Source of the DNA: Ignelater luminosus
Taxonomy: Eukaryota; Arthropoda; Insecta; Coleoptera; Elateridae
Direction: 5' to 3'
DNA length: 64,000 bases
NCBI GenBank assembly: GCA_011009095.1
Contig: VTPC01000606.1
Coordinates: 78,498-142,497, forward strand
Shown here: positions 35,459-47,556 of the stretch, piece by piece
Position numbering within the stretch: the first letter of the stretch is position 1
Layout of the letters: every line of letters starts with the position of its first letter
Made by a program: the position numbers and the translations under genes
The notes under the pieces: generated by a model
What the model was told of the DNA's origin: nothing
Seen by the model: the letters and a program-made list of their open reading frames with translations, nothing else
Databases searched by the model: none

Positions 35459-36010
35459 TTATTGACCGTGTTTTGAATATATTGTCAGTGGTGATAATGG
35501 AAGCTGGTGAACTATTCGCGAACGATATAACCTGAATCTAGGGATTTTAATAACTTCTTCAATTCTTCTCATATCTCTGATCTGGTTTGAATGGTAAGAA
35601 GCGTTAGGGATGTATGAAATGCTGGCTTTGCGAGTATGAATGTCTTTTTGCAATTCGAGGGGCAAATCTTCGTTGGTTTTCTATTTATTTTGAAGTCAGT
35701 CTGAACGTTTCTGCCGTCTTCCATGCACAGATAGGTAGGATCTAATCTGGAAATTTGAAAGTATTTCAAAAAATTGCTGAAAATGATAATCAAAATAATT
35801 TATGAATCATATGAACTTATTGCTTCTTGTTTAGATATACCTCGGGCGCCAGATTTGGTTAGGGAGTTTACTCCTCCTCACGGATAGCTGTAACAAACTC
35901 AAAACTGGCACCAAAATAAAACTCTAATAAACTGGTCTACTGTACTAAAATCTCAAACTACAGCTATGTGTGATTATATTGGAACCACTACTGGCAACCA
36001 AAGACAGTTT
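35459..36010 (-). other. Possible LTR-element 5' fragment (low confidence)
   Basis: On the minus strand, TGGCGCCCGAGG (35851 down) resembles a tRNA-Lys primer binding site. Downstream of it, two overlapping minus-strand frames (35793-35569 and 35665-35459) could join by one frameshift into a longer peptide (ISRLDPTYLCMEDG, then MPLELQKDIHTRKA). I do not recognise that peptide. No LTR pair is visible. It may be a fragment of an LTR retroelement or an unrelated coding relic. Confidence 0.25.
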
Positions 36011-36014
36011 CATT

Positions 36015-36955
36015 ATAGCCGAAATTCATTATATCTAACAGAGCAATAAATTTAAAAAAATCATACAAACCAAAAATGTATTGCCATGCTTGCAAAACCA
36101 CAAATTACATATAGCACAGCCTTGATTGTTGACTTTCAGTTTATAAGTTCAAAGATTTGTAAATATTATTTTTTGGACGCTCTCAGTTTCTTAACTTCCA
36201 GACGAACACATTTCACTGAAGAGGATATCGAAAGAAACTCTCATTGTTAATATCAGCTCTCGTCTACTTAATTTGGATTGCAGTTAGAGTTGCGCGTCTA
36301 TGGACATTTATTCGCGGCTTCCGCCATGCTCCAGTCGGAGATAAAGAAACGAAAACACCAAGAAGGGCTGAAACCACGTGTACAGTGTAGCAAAGGAGCT
36401 TTCTGGGAATTCCCATCTTAGGATTCTCGAGAAAATGCTTTATTAGCGACACATTTTACGGTTTGAAATATAAAATATGGTTTACTATATGTGGGTTTAT
36501 TAAAAGCGAAGAAAATTGCTTTAAAGTTATGAATGATTCATAATAAATGGAAGTTCGATGTAACCGACTTCATCATGTGTACAGACAGTACAAACCAAGT
36601 GGAGGAACGTGCAAGTATATCGAGTTAGATGCCCTGAAGAGTTGAAGTAGCCAAAAAGGGGTCTGGAGGAATGGAGCAGGGCGCCCGTCCCTTCGCTATA
36701 CAGTCATGTCCAGTCAGTGAAGCAGTTGCCCCTGGCCAACAATGACAGCTCGCTCTACGAATAGTGATGATATTGGCCAACTCTATTGACAGTGGCGTCA
36801 ATCGGATTACGAATAAGGGTTCGTATAGGGAAAGATTGGAATCGGGTTACTGTTCTAAAACTCGAAGAACAATTTTCGGTCTCTGGAACTTACTCCCACT
36901 AATTAATGCTGCTAACTGTCGTTTTTACGATGAAAAATGAACTTTTGTGGCTTGT
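36015..36955. other. Unassigned DNA
   Basis: No gene recognised. GC content rises from about 36600 toward the gag relic, and this part may include more of the same LINE in a form too decayed to read. Confidence 0.4.
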
Positions 36956-36959
36956 AGAA

Positions 36960-38341
36960 TACTTAGCCTTTATCTTCTACCTTTTCCGTCTGTAGGGACT
37001 TCCAACTGTAGTTGTCTGCACTGATGGCAGTGGGCGCTTGGATGACAGATGGGCTTCTTGTCTTCTAGGCTCCTAGGGATGCCATGACGTCCTGGACGAA
37101 TGTTCCAAGACCGGAGGCCTTGCAGAGTTTCTGACCGAGGATCTTCAACGCACAGAGGAGCTTTCAAAAGTCTAGACCGCTCGCTGGTACGACTGGCGCG
37201 TTCTTCTCGCCAGGGGCGGGGTCGGCGGCTTGGCTTTCGGTCTGTTGCCGTGGCGTTGGCGGGGTCCGCTTTCCTGGAATAGACATAACGTCTGTCGACG
37301 CTCTCGCTACGCGAAGATACCTGGGGCACAGTTCGCACATGTGGCAAGCGTCTGTCTAGATTTCACGCAACCCCCGGTGTGGTGGGCACCGGCACATTTC
37401 ACGCACCTGGTGAGCGCTTTGAAGCATCACTGCGAGTTCGAGTGGCAGAATCGTTAGTAGCGGTAGCGTTGACCCATCGCAGTTTTCTTTAGCCTCGGTG
37501 GGCTTGTCCAGGAGGATGAGGATCAGAAGCATGGGAATCCTCTCGGGACCCCGGTCCATCCGGTGAAAACAAGTTACCGGAAGGTCTCTGCTAGGAAGAT
37601 CTTTTTTCACTTCTTTGGCAGGGATTGGCTCCAAAACCCACCGAAGGACGACTTTGGGCGGTTTCTTCGATGCCATCTGCTAGGCGTGGTAGGACGTTTC
37701 CATGGTGTTGAAGAGCTGCTTGATTCCTTAGTTGTCGCGCTCTGTCGCCAGCTTGATCATTATACCATCACGCAGGTTTTTCGCCTTTATGACAACGAGA
37801 GACTATGGGGGGGTCGATACCCTTGGGAGACACATGACAGGGACTCCTTGTGATACGGCATCGTTCTCAACTCCCAAAGCGGAGAAGCGATAAACCATAG
37901 AGGCCGGCTGAGGTTTGACCTCGGAGGATTCTTGGCATCTCTTCTTCAATCAACCGACTACTTTTGCAAAACCACTGTTGCAGTCGGGATCGGGGTCAGT
38001 GCTCTGTCCAGAAACAGAAGAGGCACACGACATCGCATCAATGTCGCGCTGCAGTACCTCGGGGTATGAAGAGTTGGTAACCATGCCATGACTTCCCTGA
38101 GGGGGGCGGATGTGCTCAATTCTGTCCTCGGCGTCTGAAGGAGGAGTGCTAGGTCACGTTCCATGGCTGATGAGCTGAACTGTTCGGGGGCAGCAGCGTC
38201 ACGCTTTCGGCCGCACCTGGTGGGACAGCAAGGCTGTTGCGGAGTGCGGCAGCACGCTCCCTTTGGGTTTTCATCTTCTTCAGCTGCTTCTATCTCTTGG
38301 TGAGTTTGTTCGAGTTGACGGCGCACAGTGGTCTGAGCCAA
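36960..38341 (-). pseudogene. GC-rich LINE gag relic (Jockey-like, zinc knuckle)
   Basis: The minus strand starts at 38341: MAQTTVRRQLEQTHQEIEAA, a charged N-terminus. After broken sequence, 37676 reads MASKKPPKVVLRWVLEPIPA, KKDLPSRDLPVTCFHRMDRG and PERIPMLLILILLDK, the middle domain of Jockey-type gag. A frameshift then leads to VKCAGAHHTGGCVKSRQTLA followed by TCANC (about 37410-37340), two CCHC-type knuckles. The frame after that decays. No endonuclease or RT follows, so only ORF1 is recognisable. It is clearly more GC-rich than its surroundings and than the 11.6-15.4 kb LINE, so it is a different family. Confidence 0.8.
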
Positions 38342-38344
38342 ATA

Positions 38345-38840
38345 TCTAGGCGGACAAAAGTCAAAAACATAAGAAAAATGGGTGATGATTGGTGCATAGA
38401 AAGGTTATTTGGGTCTCTGATTAAGAATTTTTATGAATAGTAACTGTGTAATTTTAATATAAAGTCATAATTATTCATTATTTTTTGCAGCATATATGTT
38501 TTAAGGTCTCGCATCAATTTGTTAGGCTTAGTTATGGAATAATGTCTATGGTAGCTAAAAGTACACATAAAAATCTATAAATTATGCAACGTTTTATTTG
38601 CCTTTACTTGCCTATTCAAAAGTTATAGTACATCAAAACTTTGTTTTCGGTACAATATCGCCTTATCGTGTGTCTATGTAACATCCATACATATTGTAAT
38701 GATCTTAACTCGAATCATCTCTTTTATTTTTATGGTCTTTATTAATGGGTTCACAAATGAAAAGTACTATGATGTCAAAATTTCAGATTTTTGATGATTG
38801 TAGGTTAGATAGCACAGTCACTGTATACAAAAGAAAGGCC
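38345..38840. other. Unassigned AT-rich DNA
   Basis: Nothing recognised between the gag relic and the palindromic element. Confidence 0.4.
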
Positions 38841-38842
38841 AA

Positions 38843-39205
38843 ACCTCTAGAAAAACCCGACTGAAGATTTTTCTTCGAGATTCTCTTTATTTCGGCGTCA
38901 AGAACAATCGCTCAAAAGTCCATAAAGCCATCTGGACGGCTACAGAAGTTACAGAAGGTTAACGGTCACGAAAATCAGTTTTTCTCAGATATCTCGTAAA
39001 CTATTGGTTTTACGTTAATTTTGGTCGTTATGAAATTTGTTCACGAGCTAAATCTACACAAAGAAGATTCTATACAAAATTTACGTAGAACCAATAGTTT
39101 CTGAAATATAGAGCTGTTGGCTTTATGGACTTTTGAGGGATTGTTTTTGACGCCGAAATCAAGAGAATCCCGGAGGAAAATCTTCAGTCGGATTTTTTTA
39201 GAGGT
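38843..39205. mobile_element. 363 bp palindromic MITE-like element
   Basis: The left arm (38843-38930) and the reverse complement of the right arm (about 39115-39205) share ACCTCTA at the tip, then CCGACTGAAGATTTT, TTTCGGCGTCAA and TCAAAAGTCCATAAAGCCA. A second inverted pair lies inside (AAACTATTGGTT near 38998 against AACCAATAGTTT near 39090). The whole unit could fold into a long imperfect hairpin. No target duplication is clear and there is no coding capacity. Confidence 0.8.
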
Positions 39206-40393
39206 AAATGTATAAAGTGACGGGATTATAGATGTTGAAATGACAATTCTCTACTAAATTTTATTCTGAAGTATCGGTCACAGATTACTATGCTATGATT
39301 TATATCAACAGTTGTCAATAAAATTTCTGACACTTATTTGAATTTAAGGATCTTCTTACATTTTTAATGAATTAATCATTTAACTTTTAACTAATTATTA
39401 TATCCTCGCGTCGAAACCAATCTCGATTTGTTTCATAGATTGTTAGAATCTTCAGATCCTTTGGCTTCATGTTTGCGCAAATATCCCGTTAAAAATCCGT
39501 CCGAATTTACTGACAAAGTAAAATCTCTATTAATATTGGAATCGATTTAATAAATTTATGGACAATTATATATTTACATTACGGTTGATTAATAAATTAA
39601 ATTAAAACTAGAATATTTCTCTTAACTTCGTTGCAGTACTGTTAAGGTTTCCTAGGGCATCTCAAATCGTAGACTGAAGACGTGCTCAAAAAAAGTTTTT
39701 TAACGCATTGACATCATTTTCTTTCTTATATGTGGACTAGAGAAGAACAAAATCCAATATTGGACCATCGAACGTGGTTAAGTAGAGGGTGGACCACGAT
39801 AGAGATATAAGGCTACCTGGAATGAACAAGGCAGAACACTCAGTTAGATTTGATTGTGGCAGAAAGATAAACAAGTCTGAAAGTTGTTTGGTAAGCTCTG
39901 TTTTTTAGGATCCGCGCATGATGGGCCAAATATCGTTTGGTAATCTGAAGTTTTAGATGGGAAGCTACAGTAGTTTACGTTTTTTCCAGGGTCGGCTTTA
40001 GACGATAAGTCAGTGAAAGACTTCAGAGGCTTTCTGCCAACAAAGAAAAATCAACTTTTTGATTCTTAGAAATTTTTTATTAAGAATTACGTGGGATTCT
40101 AAAATACTAAGTACTAAGTACTTACTGTTTTATTTTGTCATATTCTCATGGTTTGCTTATCTGTTATGATTTGTTTGTGGTGACTCATGGATTGGTTAAT
40201 CACGAGCCATTACTGTCGTGTCCGGACTTTCACAATACGATCTAAATCTGAAAAGAAAAACAAATACCGATGACATTGTAGGTATTATAGTTGTAATATT
40301 CCGGAAAATGAAAATTATTTTTTCCCTTCACTTCTAAAGGACGAGAATGCATGAAAATATGAATTTCCTCCATCTAGAGCAGTACTCAGCACC
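39206..40393. other. Unassigned AT-rich DNA
   Basis: No gene or repeat recognised. Confidence 0.4.
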
Positions 40394-40637
40394 AGCAAGC
40401 AGAATCACATCTATTCGTCTAATTAATTGAACAGGTTTTGTGGCCGATGACGAATTCGAATGATTGACGTCATTAAGACGTAATTTTTTTAGTGTGACGT
40501 CGGAAGACGTCTACTTCACTATTAAATAACGTTTTCTTTACATCCTAATATGACGTCTTTGAGCTGTGACAGTTTCGACATCTTTTCAAACATGAATGAC
40601 CAATGAATCACGTGAAGTAGAAGTCACTCTGCTTGCT
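40394..40637. mobile_element. Candidate small MITE with GACGTC cluster
   Basis: AGCAAGCAGAATCACATCT at 40394 faces an imperfect reverse complement ending at 40637 (16 of 19 positions). Between them lie four GACGTC palindromes at 40466, 40496, 40506 and 40552. No target duplication is certain and no arms beyond about 20 bp are obvious. Confidence 0.4.
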
Positions 40638-40639
40638 GA

Positions 40640-43395
40640 ATATTTTTCACTATTTTGCAAGTCTGGAAGTAGATTTTTTAGCAGCAGTTAATTTTAGTTT
40701 AAGTCTTCTAGGATAGGAAAGTTTCTGATACTGTGTGATGAAGAGTAAAGGTAGAAATCTCACGTTGCCTCAGTGCACACTAAATCCTGATCTTTTCTAA
40801 TAGAAATTTCTTGGGAAACCAAAACAAGATTCCATGGCATCCAGTAATTAGCTGCTTATATGGTCATGATGATCAGAAGCGTCTTTTTTTTTCTTTGCAA
40901 AGTCTTAATTGTATCCTGCGATCGTATTTTAAAAACTCACAACATGCGATGCATTTAACGTTTATAATACGCTAATTGACTTAAATATGTGAAAACCGCT
41001 TACATTGTCAACATTTAATGTGAGTTTTTACCAAAACAAGCTTTTTTCTATTTACTCTTTATGTCTTATCTTCTTTGGTTTACAAAAGTGTCTTTCTTCA
41101 ATCTTCAAGCTTAAAGCGAGCAACGGATAAATTTTAATCGATTGTAACTATGATGGAGATTTAAATTAACCGTTATGTTCTGCTCGAGAAGTTTTCATTT
41201 GTATCGTAAATTATCTTGAAAGCCTCCCTACTCATATAATTAAGAGAATCTTGCGACTAAACAAGTTTGAACATTGAACGTAAACTACAATAATTTGCTT
41301 CTGAATCCTTTTGAATTTTAATGGGCATTTTTAGCGTAAATCAAGTTGGTAACGCTTTATTGATTACAAGACTCATCTTTTATCCTCTTTACTACAAAAT
41401 GTGATCTTTATAAGCACTAACTTTGAACCAACCATAAAATATTTATCTCTTTTCTTCCATTTCCAATTGTATAACTTTTGAAAGTTTTCCAAGTAAGCAA
41501 TTTAAGTAGATTTCATATAAATGCAATGCACATTCAAAAATACGACTATTGTGTAGCTGGCAAGACGTTTATTTGAATTTAATGCACTCCTGCTGGGGCT
41601 GTATACTTACTGATGTACCAAAAACAAAGAGACACACATTCGTTTGGAATGCAAGCGGGTACCATTCGGGACATCTCCTCTGAAAGTTTTCCCCCTAAAG
41701 AAAAGCATTCTAAAGTGATATTTTACGCTGGACGGTCACATGATACAATCAAAAACTATATTACGACTCTTATTTCCATCCACGAAACCTCAATATAAAA
41801 AGGAGCAATACCATTTTAAATTCCAATCTATATACACGTTACTATCCGTACATAGAATAGAAGTTGCACACCTTATTTATCCCTAATAGAGTTTATTCAA
41901 CTGGGAATAACAGTTTTCTTATTTTTAAAAAGTTTAATATCGTAAATTTTAAGCTTGTATTATAGCAGGTAAAAATTTTTAATCCTAACTTAAATGGTTT
42001 AACACGTTTGTGTCGATTTGTTGTACTTTCATAGAAGGGGACGCGTATGCGCGCATGCAAACAAAACACAAAGAGGCTACCCAACATGAAAATCGCAGCT
42101 CGATTTAAATACTAAATCTCAAATAATCCTATTGTAATGCTGTTCTGATTATAGAGGATAGAAATATTCCGCGGCTATTGGCAACAACCAATCCGGAAAA
42201 TCGTTCAGTTTTACGACTGTGATCGACAGGAGGATGGATAGCCATCCTTCAACTCTTGATAATTTACAAACATGTGCCCCCTTTTTTTGTATAATAACTG
42301 ATTGTCCTTTTCATATAAGTTAACTTGTTTATGTCCCCTTTTGTTGTTTTTGTCTTTTTTTTTCGAGGTATTATTGGGATATTTTGATCTTATTAAGTGG
42401 TTATTGTTTGTGTATCGTGAAGATTTTAGTTTTGATTTATTATGTGTTGAACGTTATGTCGTATGATGAATTACCTGTTAGAAGACTGAGCAGAAAAAGT
42501 CGACTGGTAAATTTATTGCGACAACCTTCGTAGATATCGATAAGAAAAATTATCACAAAAGAGCATTTTCCACCTTTTGTTCCATTAACGCGATACTCTG
42601 ACTTGCAAGAGTTACGTTTCCATGACTACCAGTACCCTTTCAATATCCATGTCTACTAAATTGACACTTAATGTTTCCTATTTGCATCCAAGATTGAAGA
42701 AACACCTTCGAGGAGGGATTTGTTCTCTCTACGACTGGAAACCGCACGTAGCGACAAAACCCTAACGCATTGAATTATAAGTAGGCAGTTTTTGTCAAAT
42801 AAGACACTCTTTTAACTGGAATATTTGTTAATTAAGTCGAAATGTATCCAGTATACACTTTTTCCACGATTCTTCGTTGGTTCTAATTTTTGGAAAACCT
42901 CTTAATAGAGAGCGTGCTTTTACAAGCTTGCAAAAGGCACGTCAACCATTCCATTGTTTGACAAGTGCTGCATGACCAAAACTTTTAGGAGAAAAACACG
43001 ATCGTCCAGATTTCAGATTTCGTCAGAAACAATAATAAATGTTATAAATCTTCACATTTGGAGATTCATAGCCAGCTCTGGCAACCTTGGTTGTAGCTGC
43101 CATTCCGCTATTTTGGTAAAATTTAGCATCATCTCTTAGTTAATGATTCTTACGTCAAAATGCAGCGTTGGTATTATTTGTGGACGAGCTCTGGTTTAGC
43201 AAGAATACAACGTTGAACAACCAGCACCAATATACAACAACATCAACATCTAATAGGTATAATGTTTAAATTTTTCAAGTAGGTTTCCTTTAATCCCCGT
43301 TGAATTTGAAATTTAGTCTCTACAATTATTTAATTAAATTTTAAATTATCAAGCTTTAGATTTTTTTATTCAAATTGCCCTTCTTCAAGAGCAGG
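40640..43395. other. Unassigned AT-rich DNA
   Basis: No gene recognised; open frames are short and motif-less. Confidence 0.45.
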
Positions 43396-43399
43396 ATCG

Positions 43400-45690
43400 A
43401 AAATCATCGATTATATGCTTGAATCCACTTTGAAGTTTAAGTCGATCCTGCGTAAGATTTGTTACATATTGCGTTTTGATATTCTTTCACTAAGCCAATC
43501 TCAGAACGAGTGGTTATGTTTTATCGTCAATTTGTGTTGTGTAGGTTTCTGCTGACTTTTCTTTAGAACTTGAGTGAAATTGACATTTCTTCTTGCATTA
43601 TCACTTGTGTTTTTTTGTTAGCAGGAAAAATCTTTAAAACTGGACCCCTTTCAATAATCGCTTTTCAACGCTTCCTATTCAAAAATATTAACTAGTTTTT
43701 ATAATCAATAGGTTATGCTTGAATTTTCTTAAAGTTCCGCCAAAATACGATTAATCAGATTGGTAGGACAAACGTCATTGTAATTGTGATATCTAATGAC
43801 TTTATTTTTGTCGAGTAAATTTCCTCAAAGTAATGGTCGGATCTGGAATTTGGTCTGCATATCATCCAATTAAATTTAAATCTGTTGATTTTTAAGGTTC
43901 TCTCATTTAAATCGTCTCTTTTAAAAAGTTGGAACGTTCTGTAATTCGATTAACTCCCTCTGTTGATTTATTTTGAAATCATTACATTCTAATCAGTATT
44001 CTTTAAATATCTCTTGTTGTATCATGTAAAAATTCCATTTTCATCCCATAATTATCTGAAAATCCTAACATGATTTTAAAAAATTTAAGGGAGTCAAAAA
44101 TCATATACAGGGTGTCTCCAAAAGGTTGGAACATGGCTTAACTGCAGACTCCTGGAATAAAAATAAGAAGATTTAACCCAACTTACCTATATCCAAAATT
44201 GTTTCGTTAAGTTGGTACGAGGCGTCAAAGTTTTTCGAAAAAAAATTAATTTTGTGTATAAAAATAGTAGGTTTTGATCGATTTTTATAATTTTTGGTAT
44301 GGCATGTTTTGTGACTATAAGTCACGTTTCGAGATGGTTTTGATCTTCATCAGTAAGTTGTAAGTGTATTAAACAAGAATGTCGCAGTACAGATTCGTTG
44401 ATAACTTTTAAATGCCTAGGCTGAGAACTTTCAACTTTTTTTCCAAAAAGATACTTTCTTTAGAAACATTTTTTGTATCTTTGTAATTTTTGTCCGCAAA
44501 AAAAATAAAATCTGATCTGATGATCATGCTTTTTTGATAGGAATAACCTAGAAATAATCTAGTTAGCCGGAATACCTATCTTAAAATGGCAAATCAGTAT
44601 CATTTGTTTGTTACATGTCAAAATGACAGAAGTTTAGTGTGATAAAAATTAAGTAATTAGTTCAGCATTTTTTTGTTGTAATTTTAGACTAGTAATCACT
44701 AATAAACTTTTCACTACATGCGATGTCAAAACCTTAAGCGTTATCAAAAATTACAAAGATACAAAAAATGTTTCTAAAGAAAATATCTCTTTGAAAAAAA
44801 CAATTGAAAGTTCTCAGCCTAGGCACTAAAAAGTTATCCACAAATTTGTACTGCGAGATTCTTGTTTAATACACTTACAACTTACTGATGAAGACCAAAA
44901 CCATCTCGAAACGTGACTTATAGTCACAAAACATGCCATACCAAAAATTATAAAAATCGATCAAAGCCTACTATTTTTATACGCAAAACTAATTTTTTTT
45001 CAAAAAACTTTGACGCCTCGTACCAACTTAACGAGACAATCTTGGTAAGTTGGGTTAAATCTTCTTATTTTTATCCCAGGAGTCTGCAGTTAAGCCATGT
45101 GCCAACCTTTTGGAGACACCCTGTATTTTTAAATCTACGTTACAAGATAGTTAATTCTACCCATTTGAATTTCCGGGCAAGGTATATTTTTTATCATTAT
45201 TGGATTGTGTTTCTTGGAGTTTGACATTTATCATTCAATTAGCGCATTTCGGAACGAATGGTCGCGTTTTATTGTTAGTTTGCTTTGTGTTAAATTTTGG
45301 TAAATTCCCTTTGGATAATCTGAAGGTGAAATTGAAATTCTCATCAAATCATTACCAGGTATTAAAGATATTGGAATTTTTCTACATAGAAACAACGATT
45401 CTTTTATCAAACTATCAGGGACGTCCCGAGAGATACAAAACCTTGAAAGAATTTTGTTCGAATTCGTGAAAGCGCAAAATCTGTGAGGACTTGGAAACTT
45501 TTTCGTTGGCGTTCCAGAATTTACTGAATGTGGAAACTTTCACTTTCAATGTCAAAAATAGAGTTGACTTCCTTATTATGAAATTTCACCTTCACTTCTG
45601 CTGGAACGTTCTGTCAGCTATTCTTAGCAAAAAAAAGTTACTAGTACGAGAGAGAAAAGGGTCACGCATTAAAATTAGCAGAGAATAGCC
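43400..45690. repeat. Degenerate repeat flanking foldback element 3
   Basis: Sequence at 43475-43600 and 45225-45345 is alignable by eye (CATTTCGGAACGAATGGT against CAATCTCAGAACGAGTGGT, followed by GTTTTATTGTTA-like and GTGAAATTGA-like words). TGGAACGTTCTGT recurs near 43930 and 45602. These suggest an old tandem array that element 3 entered. Unit length is not resolved. Confidence 0.45.
44108..45123. mobile_element. Foldback element 3 (about 390 bp arms, TA target)
   Basis: The ends are CAGGGTGTCTCCAAAAGGTT and its reverse complement, with TA at 44106-44107 and 45124-45125. The left arm (44108 to about 44500) and right arm (about 44738-45123) are very similar throughout, with only scattered substitutions and a short indel near 44190; for example ACTATAAGTCACGTTTCGAG occurs in both. 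The loop is about 240 bp and non-coding. The high arm identity suggests a younger copy than element 1. Confidence 0.92.
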
Positions 45691-45694
45691 CGGG

Positions 45695-46430
45695 GAATAC
45701 TAGGTTAAAACCTTTAATAATGAATCAAAATGCTTTTGCGACCAAACTATCTTTTACTCTGGGCACATCTTTTCTATCTTGAACCGTTCAAGAGATATTA
45801 TACAAAAACTAACCTTTTCAACATTTGTCTTAACATGGCGGTTTGATCGTTGACGACAACCAATTCATTTGATGACAGAAGGGTTGTCAACAATTTCAAG
45901 AACCAGCTAAAAAATCAATCTGTTCAATAAGAAGACCACAGGTCTCCATAAGCTTTAGACACTGTACCAGCTGAGTTATACATTCGATTAGGCCTTTGTT
46001 CGCACTTGTCAACTGTATAGTAGACAGGGCCCTTTTCTCCCCAAGAAGTAATTGGGATTTTTATAAAGTGAAGTTGGCTACTGGATAAAAGAAAAGTTCT
46101 GCGTAGATTTGATCAGGGATCTTGCATCGACAAGACTTACGTCAAGACCAACTTTTTGCAGACTCATGATCTAAAATTATTTACCATAAAGAGCGAGACG
46201 GTGATTCCAGTGGGAAAAAGGTACAAACAAGTATGTGCGACCGTGTAAAACTGACTTTTGTCACTGTCATTTAAAATGTTTACAAACAGGGATGTCTAGA
46301 AACACGAATTAAACAGTTGTGGAATCTGTTCTGGCGTGGGACTTGGCTCTAGCTCATTACAGCAGGGCCGCCGTTAAATATATGAATGACAGCAACGTGG
46401 ATTTTGTGCTAAAGGGGTTGAGCCCTCTAA
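45695..46430. other. Unassigned AT-rich DNA
   Basis: No gene or repeat recognised. Confidence 0.4.
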
Positions 46431-46433
46431 ACT

Positions 46434-46464
46434 GCCCTGAGCTAAGGCAATAAAATAAATATTG
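46434..46464. repeat. 31 bp direct repeat, left copy (target duplication)
   Basis: It begins GCCCTGAGCTAAG and ends AAATATTG. The copy at 47557-47587 matches at 28 of 31 positions without gaps. The pair brackets a minus-strand LINE fragment exactly, as expected of a target-site duplication. Confidence 0.82.
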
Positions 46465-47556
46465 TACATAATAAGTAATTTTGCTTTCACGGGCCGTTTA
46501 GGCCCATAGCAGTACAGTGGTTTCCTAGGTTTCCTTGGCCCGTTAGCCAAATTTTAGGCCCAAAACTCTGTCATTCTCTTCCACTACTTGCCATCTGTAG
46601 CCTTGATTTTCTATTTCGTCATGTTTTTTTCCTTCAAGATCCAGCACAACCATCTCACGCTATTTCTTTCTTGCTCTGGCCTTCTCCTACTTATAGTCTG
46701 GCATTTTTTGAGCTCTCTTCGATGTGACCCAGCCACTGCAGTGTCTTCGCCTTTACTACCAATAGTACTGCACTTTATGGGCTGACGGTACTTGTACTTT
46801 CATCTCCAATTCTGTATTAAGCATGTTTTCCATGGTTGTTTCAGAATTTTAGTGTCTCGTTAATACCACATTGTTTGTGTTTTCCCTGTTCCTCTATTTT
46901 TTCCAAATTTTCTTTTATTATTTAGTTTGTTCTCTTTTCTAGTTGCTCTATTTTCCGCTTTAAGTGTTTCGTTTTCCTTCTTAATCTGTTTCATTTCCTC
47001 TCCGTACGTTTCCTGCTGCATTCTTACTGGATGTGTTTCTAGTTTGAGTTCTTTCATCATCTCGATCAACTTATCTAGCTTCTCTTTACTTCTGCTTGAT
47101 TTTGACTGCATTTTTGTGGTTTTTGAACTTTTACTAGAGGTATCTTCATCTCTTTTATTTATCCTGTTTTTTTGAGTTTTCGTCCATTGTGTAGTCGTCT
47201 TCACTTTCTATTCTTATTACTGGATTCTTATCTATCTCTCTTACTTTTGGATTTCCGTACCGCACTTCAACCGTCGCTTCAACCGCTCGGAACTCACAGT
47301 TCCTACTCCGCGACAAATTTCCAAGTCTGGCAACACTGCTCTTCTTCACTCTTGCATATCTTTTATCTGTTAACCTCATTCGAGTTTGTTATTTTAAAGG
47401 GCAGTTCTGATCGGTTATGGATTTTTAATTTCATTTGGATCTTTCACGTTGAACTCATTGATTTTCAGATCACACGATTTTCGGGTTAAATGACGATGAA
47501 ACCAAAATAAAAAATCAAACACTTTTATCACTTAACGCCGTTACTTCTAAACTTCA
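46465..47556 (-). mobile_element. LINE copy with ORF1 and 3' end, core deleted
   Basis: The minus strand from 47556 holds a 5' leader, then VEVRYGNPKVREIDKNPVIR. After a frame shift it reads RINKRDEDTSSKSSKTTK, SRSKEKLDKLIEMMKELKL and EEMKQIKKENETLKAENR (47204-46860), a basic region followed by a coiled coil typical of LINE ORF1. A fragment reading NVVL follows. Then, with no endonuclease or RT, comes a decayed C-terminal region (TLQWLGHIEE near 46735) as found at the end of LINE ORF2. The element therefore lost its middle before or after insertion. The 31 bp flanking duplications support a real insertion. Confidence 0.7.
46860..47204 (-). pseudogene. LINE ORF1 coiled-coil fragment
   Basis: An uninterrupted 114-codon frame, very rich in Lys, Glu and Asn. 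A Ser/Lys-rich segment (residues 25-45) precedes heptad-like KLDKLIEMMKELKLE and MKQIKKENETLKAENRATRK (residues 45-100). LINE ORF1 proteins form coiled-coil multimers that bind element RNA (family knowledge). The fragment ends where the element has its internal deletion. A host coiled-coil exon is the alternative, but the flanking duplications argue against that. Confidence 0.6.

Noticed and set aside
37100-37853. Plus-strand open frames in the GC-rich block
   Set aside because: They are antisense to the gag relic, whose zinc-knuckle and middle-domain motifs are on the minus strand.
44108-45123. Idea that the inverted arms could be LTRs or a segmental inversion
   Set aside because: Arms are inverted rather than direct and are flanked by TA, fitting a terminal-inverted-repeat transposon.
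46927-47175. 82-codon hydrophobic plus-strand frame resembling a membrane protein
   Set aside because: It is the reverse complement of a coiled-coil ORF1 coding region.
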